NCBI GenBank assembly: GCA_947461205.1
Contig: CANHJG010000003.1
Span: 1 to 64,000, forward strand
Length of the DNA stretch: 64,000 nucleotides
DNA from: Opitutia bacterium
GTDB taxonomy: Bacteria > Verrucomicrobiota > Verrucomicrobiia > Opitutales > Opitutaceae
Direction of reading: 5' to 3'
Shown here: positions 52,235 through 63,126 of the stretch, in pieces
Layout: each line of letters starts with the position of its first letter
Numbering within the stretch: position 1 is the stretch's first letter
The notes under the pieces: model-generated
The model's input: only the letters and a program-made list of their open reading frames with translations
Told to the model about the DNA's origin: nothing
Database searches by the model: none
Translations under genes and position numbers: made by a program

Positions 52235-53113
52235 TCAACGGCGCAGCGCGGTGAAGGCGGTGCCGCCGAGGATGAGGGCGGCGCCGGCGAGTTCGGCGAG
52301 GGCGAAGTGTTCGGCGAAGAAGACGGCGCCGCCGGCGGCCGTGCCCAGGGGGACGAGCATTTGCAGGAGGGAGCCCTCGGCGACGGGGAGATCGCGGAAG
52401 GAGCGGGTCATGGCGAGCTGGCCCACGCCGGCGAAGATCCCGGCGGTGAGCATGACGGCCCAGGCCGCGAGCGACACGGGCTCGGGGTGGACAAGGGCGG
52501 GGCCGCCGCAGACGAGCAGGCCGAAGACGCACTGGGCGGCGAAAATCGTGGCGGTGTGCTCGGTGGCGTGGAGTTGGCGGATGGTGATGACGACGTAGGC
52601 GGAAGCGATGGCGACAAAGACGGCGAGGAGGTCGTAGCGGTTGGCGTGGCTGCCGGCGCCAAAGGCGTTGGTGAGCAGGGCGAGGCCGGCGAGGGCGGCG
52701 AGGCCGCCAACAGCGAGGGTGGGCCGGAAGCGTTCGCCGAGCAGCACGACGGCCATGAGGGCGCCTAGAATGACATAGGTGTTGTTGATAAACGTGGCGC
52801 GACCGGCGCCGAGCTGGACGACGGTGAGGTAGTAGCCGAAGACGCCGAGAGAGCCGACGAGGCCGCGGACGGCGAGCTTGGGGTTGCGAACGAGGTGGCG
52901 CGGCTGGAATTCGCGGCGGTAGAGGGCGTAGATCAGGGCGAGGCCGACGACGAAGCGGGTGCAGGAGATCAGCCAAACGTTGACGGACTGGACGTGGCCG
53001 AGGGCGCGGATGAGGAGAACGTTGGCGGTGAAGGCCGCGGCGGAGAGCACCATGAGCGCGAGGCCGCGGGCGTGGTGGGAGCGGCCGGTCGAAACAGCGG
53101 AGGGTGCAGACAT
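52235..53113 (-). CDS. EamA/DMT-family membrane transporter
   Basis: The 292-residue protein has about ten transmembrane helices, for example ALMVLSAAAFTANVLLIRAL in the first half and GAVFFAEHFALAELAGAALI in the second. The two-halved pattern (helix pairs with a repeated WL...LIY motif) is the drug/metabolite exporter fold; EamA members export amino acids or metabolites. It lies just downstream of lpd (stop at 53226) and just upstream of the ATP-grasp operon (start at 52207). It could be the exporter for that operon's product, which is an inference from position only. Confidence 0.82.
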   Translation of the reverse strand: MSAPSAVSTGRSHHARGLALMVLSAAAFTANVLLIRALGHVQSVNVWLISCTRFVVGLALIYALYRREFQPRHLVRNPKLAVRGLVGSLGVFGYYLTVVQLGAGRATFINNTYVILGALMAVVLLGERFRPTLAVGGLAALAGLALLTNAFGAGSHANRYDLLAVFVAIASAYVVITIRQLHATEHTATIFAAQCVFGLLVCGGPALVHPEPVSLAAWAVMLTAGIFAGVGQLAMTRSFRDLPVAEGSLLQMLVPLGTAAGGAVFFAEHFALAELAGAALILGGTAFTALRR

Positions 53114-53225
53114 CGGGAACGGCGAGGATCCGGGCGCGGGCGGTCGACGGCAAAGCCAGAAGCCCTGCGGCGTCAGGCAGGGCTTCGCAAAGAAACGCGG
53201 CCGCTGCGCGCGGTCTGTGGGCGGA

Positions 53226-54638
<1,413 letters not shown>

Positions 54639-54650
54639 GGTGTGATCTTT

Positions 54651-54729
54651 CTTCTTTCTCTTAATCTTTCTCTTTCTCCCGGTGGCGATGCCTGACGAAA
54701 GAGGAAGAGAAGGAGGAAAGAGAAAGATG
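54651..54729. repeat. Purine/pyrimidine inverted repeat between sucB and lpd
   Basis: CTTTCTCTTTCTCC (54666-54679) faces GGAGGAAAGAGAAAG (about 54712-54726) across a roughly 32-base loop. On the minus strand the lpd side makes an AG-rich tract (GGGAGAAAGAGAAAG) before the lpd ATG, which may act as a ribosome-binding region. Confidence 0.55.
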
Positions 54730-54732
54730 GTT

Positions 54733-55986
54733 TCAGACGCCGAGGATGAGGCGGGTCGGGTCTTCGATCGCCTGTTTCACTTTGACGAGGAAGGTGACGG
54801 CCTGTTTGCCGTCGACGAGGCGGTGGTCGTAACTGAGCGCCAGATACATCATCGGGCGGATGACGACCTGGCCGTCGACGGCGACGGGGCGGTCGTTGAT
54901 GGCGTGCATGCCGAGGATAGCGCTTTGGGGCGGGTTGATGATCGGCGTGGAGAGGAGGGAGCCGAAGGTGCCGCCGTTGGTGATGGTGAAGACGCCGCCC
55001 TCGAGGTCGGCGAGGGTGATCTTACTTTCGCGGGCGCGTTTGGCGGCGTCGGCGATCTTGAGTTCGACGGCGGCCATGCCGAGGGAGTCGCAGTCCTTGA
55101 TGACGGGGACCAGGAGGCCCTTGTCGGTGGAGACGGCGACGCCGATGTCGTAGTAATGGTTTTCGACGATGGAATCGCCGTCGATCTGGGCGTTGACGCC
55201 GGGGACTTCCTTGAGGGCGTGGACGACGGCTTTGACGAAGAAGGACATGAAGCCGAGCTTCACGCCATTTTTCTTGACGAAGTCGTCTTGGTATTTGGCG
55301 CGGAGGGCCATGACGCCGGACATATCGACCTCGTTGAAGGTGGTGAGCATCGCGGCTTCGTGTTGGGCGGTGACGAGGCGCTGGGCGATCTTGGCGCGGA
55401 GCGGGGTCATTTTGCGGCGCGTTTGGCGGGTGCCCGGGGCGACGGGCGCGGGGGCGACGACGGGAGCGGCGGGCCGAGGCGCCACCGGCGCGGCGACGGG
55501 AGCGGGCAGGGTGGGGGTGGGTTTTTCGGCGGCGGCGAGCATATCCCCTTTCGTGACCCGACCGGCTTTGCCGGTGCCGACGACGCTCGCAGGATCGATG
55601 CCGGTGTCGGCGGCGAGGCGGCGGACGGCGGGCGAGGCTTCGGTGGATTTGGCGGCGGCGGCGGCAGGAGCGCCAGCAAGCTGGCTGCCTACGGAAGAGG
55701 CGGCGGCTGGAGCGCCAGCAAGCTGGCTGCCGACGGAAGAGGCGGTGGCGGCGGAGTCGATGGTGGCAACGATCTGGCCGATTTTTACTTCGTCACCGGC
55801 GGCGAATTGGAGGGCGATCCGGCCGGCGGACTCGGCGGTGCCTTCGCTCGTGATCTTGTCGGTTTCGAGTTCGAAGAGGGGTTGGTCCTTTTTGACGACG
55901 TCGCCGTCTTTGACGTGCCATTTGGCGAGGATGCCGGAGGCGATGGATTCGCCCATAGGTGGGATTTTGACTTCGAGGAGGGACAT
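54733..55986 (-). CDS. sucB: Dihydrolipoyl succinyltransferase (E2 of 2-oxoglutarate dehydrogenase)
   Basis: The 417-residue E2 has an N-terminal lipoyl domain with the lipoylated Lys44 in ETDKITSE and [14 protein letters not shown] at the start. The peripheral-subunit-binding domain is [20 protein letters not shown], followed by a catalytic domain ending [13 protein letters not shown] with the active-site His near 390. The linker holds a 14-residue tandem duplication, [14 protein letters not shown] twice (bases 55667-55750), with a hairpin core. Start is ATG 55984-55986. It sits between sucA and lpd. Confidence 0.95.
   Translation of the reverse strand: MSLLEVKIPPMGESIASGILAKWHVKDGDVVKKDQPLFELETDKITSEGTAESAGRIALQFAAGDEVKIGQIVATIDSAATASSVGSQLAGAPAAASSVGSQLAGAPAAAAAKSTEASPAVRRLAADTGIDPASVVGTGKAGRVTKGDMLAAAEKPTPTLPAPVAAPVAPRPAAPVVAPAPVAPGTRQTRRKMTPLRAKIAQRLVTAQHEAAMLTTFNEVDMSGVMALRAKYQDDFVKKNGVKLGFMSFFVKAVVHALKEVPGVNAQIDGDSIVENHYYDIGVAVSTDKGLLVPVIKDCDSLGMAAVELKIADAAKRARESKITLADLEGGVFTITNGGTFGSLLSTPIINPPQSAILGMHAINDRPVAVDGQVVIRPMMYLALSYDHRLVDGKQAVTFLVKVKQAIEDPTRLILGV
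55667..55750. repeat. 42-bp tandem repeat in the sucB linker with palindromic core
   Basis: Two near-identical 42-base units (55667-55708 and 55709-55750) each contain GCCAGCAAGCTGGC, an inverted repeat with a two-base loop. The unit keeps the reading frame and codes for [14 protein letters not shown]. Such core palindromes also occur in intergenic hairpins of this window (for example GCCAGCGAG at 15299-15307). Confidence 0.75.
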
Positions 55987-55997
55987 GGTGAGGGCGG

Positions 55998-56036
55998 GTG
56001 AAAGTGAAAGTGACAGTGAAAGTGAACGGGAGAGTG
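55998..56036. repeat. Six-base microsatellite (GTGAAA-type) between sucA and sucB
   Basis: About six imperfect GTGAAA/GTGACA/GTGAAC units are found in the sucA-sucB intergenic gap (65 bases). On the minus strand it reads as TTTCAC repeats just before the sucB start region. Confidence 0.7.
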
Positions 56037-56051
56037 AAGCGGAGGCTAGGA

Positions 56052-58862
56052 TCAGAGGGTGAAGGCGTCCTGGAGGAGCGCGGCGTGTTCGAAACGGTGG
56101 AGGGCGAGGGCGCCGACGGCGGGGGAGGCGGCGGCATCGCGCCCGGCGTAGAGCGGGAGGAAGCCGAGGATCTCGGAGAGCAGCGGCGCGATGTAACTCC
56201 ACGCGCCCATGTTCTGCGACTCTTCCTGGCACCAGATGACACGCGCGCCGGTGTAGTGGTCGGCGATTTTGGCGATGGCGTTTTTGTGCAGCGGGTAGAG
56301 CTGCTCGAGGCGCACGATGGCGGTGTCAGTGATCTTGTGCTTGGTGCGGTAGTCGCAGAGGTCGTAGTAGACCTTGCCGGAGCAGAAGATGAGGCGCTGG
56401 GCTTTGGTCGGCTTGGCGGTGGCGGCGAACAGCGGGTCGTCGATGACCTCCTGGAAGGCGCCGGTGGTGAACTCGGCGAGGGGCGAAACGGCGGCGGGGT
56501 GACGGAGGAGGGACTTCGGCGACATCACGATGAGCGGCTTCTGCACGTCGCGCAGCACTTGGCGGCGGAGGGCGTGGAAGAAATTGGCGGGTGTCGTGAT
56601 GTTGGCGACCTGGATGTTGTCCTCGGCGCAGAGTTGGAGGAAGCGTTCGAGGCGGGCGGAGGAGTGCTCGGGGCCCTGACCCTCGTAGCCGTGGGGCAGG
56701 AGAAGGACGAGGCCGCTGGTGCGGTGCCATTTGGATTCGCCGGCGGCGAGGAACTGGTCGATCACGACCTGGGCGCCGTTGGCGAAGTCGCCGAACTGGG
56801 CCTCCCAGATGCAGAGCATGTCGGGGTAGTCGAGCGAGTAGCCGTAGTCGAAGCCGAGGACGGCGGCTTCGGAGAGGAGGGAGTTGTAAACGCAGAAGCG
56901 GGCCTGGTCCGGAGCGAGATTCATCAGGGGCGCGTAGGTGGCGTTGGTGTCCAGGTCATGGAGCACGGCGTGGCGGTGGCTGAAGGTGCCGCGTTCGCAA
57001 TCCTGGCCGCTGAGGCGGATGGGTTTGTCCTGGAGGACGAGGGTGCCGAAGGCGAGGGCTTCGGCGAAACCCCAGTCGATCGGGCCGCCCTGCTGGTGGG
57101 CGGTGACGCGGGCCTCGAGGAAGCGCTTGATCTTCGGGTTGGGTTTGAAGCCCGGAGGAAGGGTGACGAGGCCGCGGACGACGCGGTCGATCAGCGCAGC
57201 GGAGACGCCGGTGGCGACCTGCTTGAAATGGAAATCCGGCTGGAAGACAGCGGTGGAGCCGGCGAATTTATTGGTTTCGGCGGCGGCGGCGCGCTTGGCG
57301 GACTTCGTGGTCTCGGCGGCTTTGGCCTTCTCGAGATTTTTTTCGAGGGCCGCGCTGTATTCGGCCTTGATGGCGTCGGCCTGAGGCTCGGTGATGGAGC
57401 CCTCGGCGATGAGTTTGCGCGTGAGGACGGCGGAGACCTGCGGGTGGGTGGCGATGCGTTGGTAGAGAAGCGGCTGGGTGAAGGCGGGTTCGTCGGTCTC
57501 GTTGTGGCCGTGTTTGCGGTAGCAATACATGTCGATGACGACGTCGCGGGCCCACTTGGCGCGGAATTCGAGGGCGAGCTGGGCGACCCTGCAGACGGCC
57601 TCGGGGTCGTCGCCGTTGACGTGGAAAATCGGGGCCTCGATCATCTTGGCGACGTCGGTGCAGTAGCGGGTCGAGCGCGAGTCATGCGGCTCGGTGGTGA
57701 AGCCGATCTGATTGTTGATGACGAAGTGGAGCGTGCCGCCGGTGCGGTAACCGGGGAGTTGGGAGAACTGGAGGGTTTCGGCGACGACGCCCTGGCCGGC
57801 GAAGGCGGCGTCGCCGTGGATGAGGAGGGGCAGCACGCGGTTGCGGTCCTCGGTGGCACCGCGCATGCGCTGGCGGGCGCGGGCCTTGCCCTCGACGACG
57901 GGGTTGACGATTTCGAGGTGGGACGGGTTGGCGGCGAGGCGGACTTCGACGGGTTGGCCGGCGGCGGTGTCGAGGACGGCCTCGTAACCGAGGTGGTATT
58001 TCACGTCGCCGTCGCCGCCGACGGTTTCGGGGATGTAGTTTTCGGAAAACTGTTCGAAGAGGACGTCGAAGTTTTTCCGCATGACGCTGGTGAGGATGTT
58101 GAGGCGGCCGCGGTGGGCCATGCCCATGACGACTTCTTCGACCCCGACATGCGGGCAGTGCTCGATGATGGAGTCGACGGCGGCGACCATGGTCTCGCCG
58201 CCCTCGAGGGAGAAGCGTTTTTGGCCGACGTATTTGGTGTGGAGGAAGCGCTCGAAGAGTTCGGCCTTATGGACGCGGCGGAGGATGCGGACTTTTTCGG
58301 CGACGGAGAAATCGGGCTGGTTGCGGGTGGACTCCATTTTTTCCTGGAGCCACTGGCGGACCTCGACGTCTTGGATGTGGGTGTATTCGACGCCGATGTG
58401 GCCGCAATAGGTGGTGCGGAGGGCGAGGAGGATGGCGCGGAGCTTCAGCTGGCCGCCGCCGAGGTAGGTGCCGACGTCGAAGGCGGTGTCGAGGTCGGAT
58501 TCGGCCAAGTTGAAATGGGCGAGAGAGAGTTTTGGGTGCGGGGCGGGGGTGGGGCCGAGGGGATCGAGGTGGGCCTCGAGGTGGCCGATGGCGCGGTAGG
58601 TGTTGATGAGGTGGTGGACGCGCGACTGTTTGAGGCTGTCGATGATGGGGGCGGCGGCGGCGGCCGAGGCACCGCCCGCAGAGGACGCGGCGGCGGCGAG
58701 CGCGACGGCCGGGGAGTTGCCGCTGCTGCCGAGGGTGAAGCCTTGGAAGAAGGCGCGCCACGTCGGATCGACGGAGTTGGGGTCCTGGAGCCAGGACTCG
58801 TAGGCCGCCTCGATGACGGCGGAATTGGCGGTGACGGGAAGGGCGGAGGAGGGGGTGGACAT
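56052..58862 (-). CDS. sucA: 2-oxoglutarate dehydrogenase E1
   Basis: The 936-residue thiamine-dependent E1 decarboxylates 2-oxoglutarate in the TCA cycle. It starts with [20 protein letters not shown]-type N-terminus (YESWLQDP). It has [46 protein letters not shown] and INNQIGFTT. Later come [20 protein letters not shown] and, in the C-terminal domain, [11 protein letters not shown]. The length is normal. It begins the sucA-sucB-lpd operon; sucCD is encoded 35 kb away on the same strand. Confidence 0.96.
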   Translation of the reverse strand: MSTPSSALPVTANSAVIEAAYESWLQDPNSVDPTWRAFFQGFTLGSSGNSPAVALAAAASSAGGASAAAAAPIIDSLKQSRVHHLINTYRAIGHLEAHLDPLGPTPAPHPKLSLAHFNLAESDLDTAFDVGTYLGGGQLKLRAILLALRTTYCGHIGVEYTHIQDVEVRQWLQEKMESTRNQPDFSVAEKVRILRRVHKAELFERFLHTKYVGQKRFSLEGGETMVAAVDSIIEHCPHVGVEEVVMGMAHRGRLNILTSVMRKNFDVLFEQFSENYIPETVGGDGDVKYHLGYEAVLDTAAGQPVEVRLAANPSHLEIVNPVVEGKARARQRMRGATEDRNRVLPLLIHGDAAFAGQGVVAETLQFSQLPGYRTGGTLHFVINNQIGFTTEPHDSRSTRYCTDVAKMIEAPIFHVNGDDPEAVCRVAQLALEFRAKWARDVVIDMYCYRKHGHNETDEPAFTQPLLYQRIATHPQVSAVLTRKLIAEGSITEPQADAIKAEYSAALEKNLEKAKAAETTKSAKRAAAAETNKFAGSTAVFQPDFHFKQVATGVSAALIDRVVRGLVTLPPGFKPNPKIKRFLEARVTAHQQGGPIDWGFAEALAFGTLVLQDKPIRLSGQDCERGTFSHRHAVLHDLDTNATYAPLMNLAPDQARFCVYNSLLSEAAVLGFDYGYSLDYPDMLCIWEAQFGDFANGAQVVIDQFLAAGESKWHRTSGLVLLLPHGYEGQGPEHSSARLERFLQLCAEDNIQVANITTPANFFHALRRQVLRDVQKPLIVMSPKSLLRHPAAVSPLAEFTTGAFQEVIDDPLFAATAKPTKAQRLIFCSGKVYYDLCDYRTKHKITDTAIVRLEQLYPLHKNAIAKIADHYTGARVIWCQEESQNMGAWSYIAPLLSEILGFLPLYAGRDAAASPAVGALALHRFEHAALLQDAFTL

Positions 58863-59016
58863 GGTGGGAGCCGCGGGGAGACCGCAGCGGTGGTCAAATA
58901 GGAAGCGCCAAAGAATCAGGGGGCGGGGCGGAACTCAAGCGCGGGGCGAATGATGCGAGAGATTGCATTGACGCTTAAGCGCGGTGAGGGCGGGATAAGT
59001 TTTTCGTCTGCATCTT

Positions 59017-59289
59017 ATGGAAACCCTGATCAAACAGTCCCTGCTCGCCCTGTTGGCCGGTATCAAAGCCGGCGTCGGGCCGGTGATCTCGGACGAGATG
59101 GCGAAGCTCGACGGGTATTTGGCCCGCGGGCGGGCGTCGGGGGAGCTGCACCCGCAGCTCGTGCATTTTTTGGAAAATCGCAGTTATGCGAAGGCCGTGA
59201 TGTTCCTGGGCGGAGCGACGGACATTCCGGTCGGGGCGTGCGGCGGGCGGGCCGGGCGCGCGGCCGGTGCGGTGGAGCAGAACGGTTGA
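59017..59289 (+). CDS. Small protein of unknown function upstream of SUI1 gene
   Basis: The 90-residue product starts METLIKQSLLALLAGIKAGV and has SDEMAKLDGYLARGR, LHPQLVHFLENRSYAKAVMF and LGGATDIPVGACGGRAG. It is helical and probably cytoplasmic, with a single Cys near the C-terminus. It ends two bases before the SUI1-like gene, so the two are probably co-translated. I do not recognise the family. The neat coding bias and tight spacing argue for a real gene. Confidence 0.65.
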   Translation: METLIKQSLLALLAGIKAGVGPVISDEMAKLDGYLARGRASGELHPQLVHFLENRSYAKAVMFLGGATDIPVGACGGRAGRAAGAVEQNG

Positions 59290-59291
59290 CG

Positions 59292-59711
59292 ATGGCGAGC
59301 GGTGACAAGATTTCGACGGACGGCGGGCAGGGGCTGGGGCAGAATCCGTTCGCCGCTTTGAGCGGGGCGGGGTTGCCAGTGGCGCCGAAGGCGATGCTCG
59401 AGAAAGCGGCCGCGGCGGTGACGGCGGGGAAGGGCTTGGGGGCGAAGCCGGCGGCGCTGGAGAAAAATCGGGGGCGGGTGGAAGTGCGCCGCGAGACGGG
59501 GGGGCGGGGAGGGAAGACGGTGACGACGGTCAGCGGGTTTGTCGGGATCGGGCTGCCGGAGAAGGAGCAGTTGACGAAAAAAATGCGGGGTGCGTGCGGC
59601 TGCGGCGGCACGGTGAAGGAGGGCGTGATCGAGATCCAGGGTGACCAACGCGAGACGGTGGCGCGGATTTTGACGGAGGCGGGGTTTCGGGCGGTGATGG
59701 CGGGCGGGTGA
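59292..59711 (+). CDS. SUI1/eIF1-like translation factor (YciH type)
   Basis: The 139-residue product has a low-complexity N-terminal half (GQGLGQNPFAALSGAGLPVA) and a C-terminal SUI1 domain. The domain reads RVEVRRETGGRGGKTVTTVS, GFVGIGLPEKEQLTKKMRGA and CGCGGTVKEGVIEIQGDQRE, then TVARILTEAGFRAVMAGG. The R-T-GR-GK-VT(T)-G-L and L-K-LK-CGCGGTVK patterns are the eIF1/SUI1 core; the bacterial relatives (YciH) act near the small ribosomal subunit. It is coupled to the small gene upstream (two-base gap). Confidence 0.85.
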   Translation: MASGDKISTDGGQGLGQNPFAALSGAGLPVAPKAMLEKAAAAVTAGKGLGAKPAALEKNRGRVEVRRETGGRGGKTVTTVSGFVGIGLPEKEQLTKKMRGACGCGGTVKEGVIEIQGDQRETVARILTEAGFRAVMAGG

Positions 59712-59927
59712 GCATGATGCCCCTGACTCAGGCCCGAGGTATGGCCGGACGCAGTTAGCACGAATGCGCGTGATCGCCACGGACTAAACAATCTTGGTCG
59801 GCCCAGAGTGTGACGCGACCCGGCTCCATTTGGAAAGTGGGGGCGAACAGGTGCAGCTCAACCTGAAACCGTGGTTGAAAAGCTTCGGGCTGACCAAGGG
59901 TTGGTCCGGACTACGCCGAGAGGTTAT

Positions 59928-60806
59928 TTACGCCGCCAGCCCGGCGGTGAGGGCGAGGGCGCCCTTGGCGCGGTTCAGAATGTAGAGGTGATAGCCGGGA
60001 GCGCCCTGAGCGAGCAGATCGCGGATTTGGGTGAGGGCCCAGTCGATGCCGATGGTCTCGACGACATCGTTGTTTTCGGCGGCAACTTCGAGGCGCGTGA
60101 TGAGTTTCGCGGGGAGGGTGGTGCCGCACATCGCGGTGAAACGTTGGATTTGTTTCAACGAGAGCACGGGCATAATGCCGGGCACGATCGGCACGGTGAT
60201 GCCGACGGCGCGGCATTTGTCCACGAAGCGGTAGTAGACGGTGTTGTCAAAAAAGAGCTGGGTCGTGATGAAGTCGGCGCCGGCGTCGATTTTGATTTTG
60301 AGCGCCGTGAGATCCGCTTCGGCGGACGGGGCTTCGGGGTGTTTCTCGGGGTAGCCGCCGACGCCGAGACAGAAACCGGGGTGGCGGGCTTTGAGGAGGG
60401 TGACGAGGTCGCTGGCGTAGCGGAGGCCGTCTTTATAAGGCGTGAAGGTGGTCTCGCCCTTGGGAGGATCGCCGCGGAGGGTCATGATGTTTCTGAAACC
60501 GCCGGCGTGGATGCGGTCGGCGACGTCGGAGAGTTCGGAGCGGGTGTGGCCGACACAGGTGAGGTGCGGCATGACCGTGAACCCGAAATCGCGTTTGAGG
60601 AAATCGCAGACTTGCGCGGTGCGGTCGCGGGTGGTGCCGCCGGCGCCGTAGGTGACGGAGACGAAGTCGGGGTTCATGCGCTGGAGGGCGGACGCGGTGG
60701 CGCGGAGGGCTTCGACGCCGGTGTCGTCCTTGGGCGGGAAAAATTCCAGCGAGCGGAGCGGGCGGTTCTGCGCGAAAAGTTCAGCAATGGGACGGTCGTG
60801 CGACAT
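59928..60806 (-). CDS. metF: Methylenetetrahydrofolate reductase
   Basis: The 292-residue FAD enzyme reduces 5,10-methylene-THF to 5-methyl-THF for methionine synthesis. It has the (beta/alpha)8 pattern with SLEFFPPKDD at the start (catalytic-type Glu), VSVTYGAGGTTRDRT, MPHLTCVGHTRSEL, NIMTLRGDPP and FITTQLFFDN. Its length is normal. The ATG (60804-60806) is only four bases from a palindrome, so regulation at the start codon is likely. Confidence 0.94.
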   Translation of the reverse strand: MSHDRPIAELFAQNRPLRSLEFFPPKDDTGVEALRATASALQRMNPDFVSVTYGAGGTTRDRTAQVCDFLKRDFGFTVMPHLTCVGHTRSELSDVADRIHAGGFRNIMTLRGDPPKGETTFTPYKDGLRYASDLVTLLKARHPGFCLGVGGYPEKHPEAPSAEADLTALKIKIDAGADFITTQLFFDNTVYYRFVDKCRAVGITVPIVPGIMPVLSLKQIQRFTAMCGTTLPAKLITRLEVAAENNDVVETIGIDWALTQIRDLLAQGAPGYHLYILNRAKGALALTAGLAA

Positions 60807-60810
60807 GACG

Positions 60811-60836
60811 TATCAACGGATAGGCAATTGATGATA
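60811..60836 (-). promoter_or_regulatory. Candidate operator overlapping the metF start region
   Basis: TATCAAC (60811-60817) and TTGATGATA (60828-60836) form an imperfect inverted repeat across an AT-rich spacer, ending four bases before the metF ATG. No Shine-Dalgarno is seen there. A regulator bound here would block either transcription start or ribosome access. A methionine/SAH-responsive repressor is a guess. Confidence 0.4.
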
Positions 60837-60917
60837 TGTGTAAAGGCTGGTGTTTGCACGGCGGGTGCAAGGCCCCGTGCGGGACTGCGGTGGGCGGTGC
60901 GCGGCGCGGAGGTGGCT

Positions 60918-62783
60918 TCAGTGCGCCGGGGCCGGTTCGGTGATGACTTCGATGATGACGAAGGCGTCGGATTGCCAGACGGGGGCCAAGGCGAAGGCCG
61001 GGGCGCGCCAGCCGGCGTGGCGGGTGAGAAAATCGAGGAAGGCAGGGGCGGGCGAGGTGATGACGTAGCGCAGGCGGGAGTCGCGCCAGCGTTGGACGAG
61101 TTCGTCGGGCGACGTGTGTTGATCGAACAGCCAAGCGACCGCGGGGCTCCAGAGGGGGACGACGGTGAGGTCGGTGCCGGCGAGAGCGGGCGGGAGGCCG
61201 GCATAGTCGGTGAGCACGCGGGCGGGGCCCGGGAGGGCCCGGAGGGCCGCGGTGAGTTGCAGGGTGGACGCGAGGGTGACGCGGTCGAAGGAGCGGGCGG
61301 CGTCAGGCCAGTGGTGGGGCGGGGTGCGATAGGCGTTTTCGGGGAGCGTGAGGGTGAAGGGCAGTGTGGCGAGCAGCGCCACGGCCAGGGCGGTGTCGGC
61401 GACACGGCGGGCCGGGATGGAGGCGGCCGTGATGGCGTAGCCGCCGAACGCGGCGGTGAGGGCAAAAGCGGGGCTCAGGACGCGCAGCGAATAAAAGAGT
61501 CCGCCGGCGGTGAACGGCACGGAGGCGAGCCAGAGGGCGAGACCGGTGGCGGCACCGGCGGCGCACCAGCGGGCTGCGCTGAGCCCGCGGCGGGCGTGGA
61601 GGACGAGCGCAAGGGCGCCGAAAAGCGCGGCGGGGGCGAAGAGCACGAGGTAGCGGGCAATTTCGCGCCACGCGCCGAGGGTGAAGAGGGTGTGCCGGGC
61701 GGCGGTGTGAACGTGCGTCGACCAGAGGGTGAAGACGGAGTTGGTGGGAAAAAGGCCGGCGAGGTTGAGGGAGAAAAGGGGATTGCCGGTGAGGGCCCAG
61801 GTGCGGAGCGGCCAGAGGGCGGCGAGGGGGAGGGCGACGGCGGCGAAGCGCAGGAGCGCGCGGCGCGGGGCGCGCATCAGGGCGAGGACGCCGAGGCCGA
61901 GGAGCGGGTAGGCGAGGCCGTATTCGCGGGCGCTCGCGCCGAGCACGGCGGCGAGGGCGGCGAAGGTGAGCCAGGCCGGGGCGCGGGTTTTGTGCCAGCG
62001 GAGCAGGCCAAAAAGCAGACCGCAGACGGAGAGGGACGTGAGGGCGGTTTCCTGGCCGATGACCGAAGCCCACGTGAGCAGAGGCGTCGCGGCGGCGAGG
62101 AGCACGGCGCGGCGGGCGGCGGGTTCGCCGCCCCACGAAAACGCGATGCGCCAGATGAATTCGTGCAGCGCGAGCAGTTGCAGAAGGACGACCGGGGAGG
62201 TCCAGAGGGCGCGGAACGAACCGCCGCAAAGGTAGGCCCACGCGTGGAGACTCGCGATCCCGGGCGGGATGCTTTCGGGCCAGGCGTAGGCGGAATAACC
62301 GGCGGCGGTGCGCGGCGGATAGAAGTCGAGCGAGCCGAGGCGAACGATTTGCTCCGCGAGCCAGCCCCAGCGGAAGGAGGTGTCGGGACCGGCGAGCGGT
62401 TGGGTGCCGAGACGCCAGAGGACGATGAGCCAGAAGACGGCGTAGAGCGGCGTCCATCCACCGAGCGTGGTGAAGGCGGCGAAGGCACGGGTGTCCTCGG
62501 GCCGAGCGGGCGCCGCGGTTCGCTTCGACCGCCACGCGGCGACCGCGAAGGCGGCGGCGGTGGTGACAGTGAGGGCGGTGGCGAGGGTCAGGAGCGTGAT
62601 CGGCAGGCGGAGGAGGGCGAAGAGGACGACGTGGGTATAGAGGCACGCGGCGGATGCGAGGAAGCTGCCGGCGAACGTGAAGGGCAGGCGCAGCGCGTGC
62701 AGGAGGGCGAAGCCGGGCGCGATCAGGCCGGCGAGGAGGAGCGCGAGCCGGAGCGGCAGCAGGAGAAATTCGGGCGCGCCCAT
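60918..62783 (-). CDS. Polytopic membrane protein, GT-C glycosyltransferase-like
   Basis: The 621-residue protein has about 12-13 transmembrane helices and a C-terminal soluble domain (from about residue 500). The first extramembrane loop contains GPDTSFRWGWLAEQIVRLGS, DFYPP, then YAWPESIPPG, with acidic residues as in the catalytic loop of lipid-linked-sugar glycosyltransferases (GT-C fold). The C-terminal domain has RVLTDYAGLPPAL and LRYVITSPAPAF. Such proteins transfer sugar from a polyprenyl carrier. Specific activity and acceptor are unknown. It begins MGAPEFLLLPLRLALLLAGL. Confidence 0.6.
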   Translation of the reverse strand: MGAPEFLLLPLRLALLLAGLIAPGFALLHALRLPFTFAGSFLASAACLYTHVVLFALLRLPITLLTLATALTVTTAAAFAVAAWRSKRTAAPARPEDTRAFAAFTTLGGWTPLYAVFWLIVLWRLGTQPLAGPDTSFRWGWLAEQIVRLGSLDFYPPRTAAGYSAYAWPESIPPGIASLHAWAYLCGGSFRALWTSPVVLLQLLALHEFIWRIAFSWGGEPAARRAVLLAAATPLLTWASVIGQETALTSLSVCGLLFGLLRWHKTRAPAWLTFAALAAVLGASAREYGLAYPLLGLGVLALMRAPRRALLRFAAVALPLAALWPLRTWALTGNPLFSLNLAGLFPTNSVFTLWSTHVHTAARHTLFTLGAWREIARYLVLFAPAALFGALALVLHARRGLSAARWCAAGAATGLALWLASVPFTAGGLFYSLRVLSPAFALTAAFGGYAITAASIPARRVADTALAVALLATLPFTLTLPENAYRTPPHHWPDAARSFDRVTLASTLQLTAALRALPGPARVLTDYAGLPPALAGTDLTVVPLWSPAVAWLFDQHTSPDELVQRWRDSRLRYVITSPAPAFLDFLTRHAGWRAPAFALAPVWQSDAFVIIEVITEPAPAH

Positions 62784-62832
62784 GAGGTGCGGGAGGGATG
62801 AGGGGACGCCGGCGGGTTTGCAACGCCGGGGA

Positions 62833-62896
62833 CGGAGTCGGAAGGGGTTAAGCGCTCATCGTCGCTGATTTTTCGGAAGGTCGGGGGCGATGGGGG
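62833..62896. repeat. Direct repeat, copy A
   Basis: The unit starts CGGAGTCGGAAGG and includes GGTTAA, then CGCTGATTTTTCGGAAGG, ending in a G-rich run. Copy B is at 63064-63126 (about 80 percent identical by eye). Copy A begins 50 bases from the GT-C gene's start codon. Confidence 0.7.
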
Positions 62897-63063
62897 AGGG
62901 TGCGGGCTGCGCCTGATCGGCGAAGCGCGGGCGGGGGAGAGGGGACTGTCGCTGAAAGTGGACGCCCCACGAGCGGGTGAATTCGTGGATCGGCCTTCCG
63001 CAGGCGGACGCTCGTTAGAAGTGAGCGCAAACTCTCTGGCTCAGCTGGTTTCGGACGGGGGCG

Positions 63064-63126
63064 CGGAGTCGGAAGGGTTAACCGCTATGCTTCGCTGATT
63101 TTTCGGAAGGGGCGGGGCGGTGGGGG
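63064..63126. repeat. Direct repeat, copy B
   Basis: Same unit as 62833-62896, with CGGAGTCGGAAGGGTTAA and the identical block CGCTGATTTTTCGGAAGG. The spacing between copies is 231 bases. Confidence 0.7.

Noticed and set aside
60807-60917. A SAM or SAH riboswitch upstream of metF.
   Set aside because: The spacer is short, and I could not fold it into a known SAM-I, SAM-II or SAH consensus; only the palindrome stands out.
59871-62801. A 976-codon plus-strand frame opposite metF and the GT-C gene.
   Set aside because: It is Glu/Gly-rich antisense sequence with no domain, while the minus strand gives metF and a plausible polytopic membrane protein.
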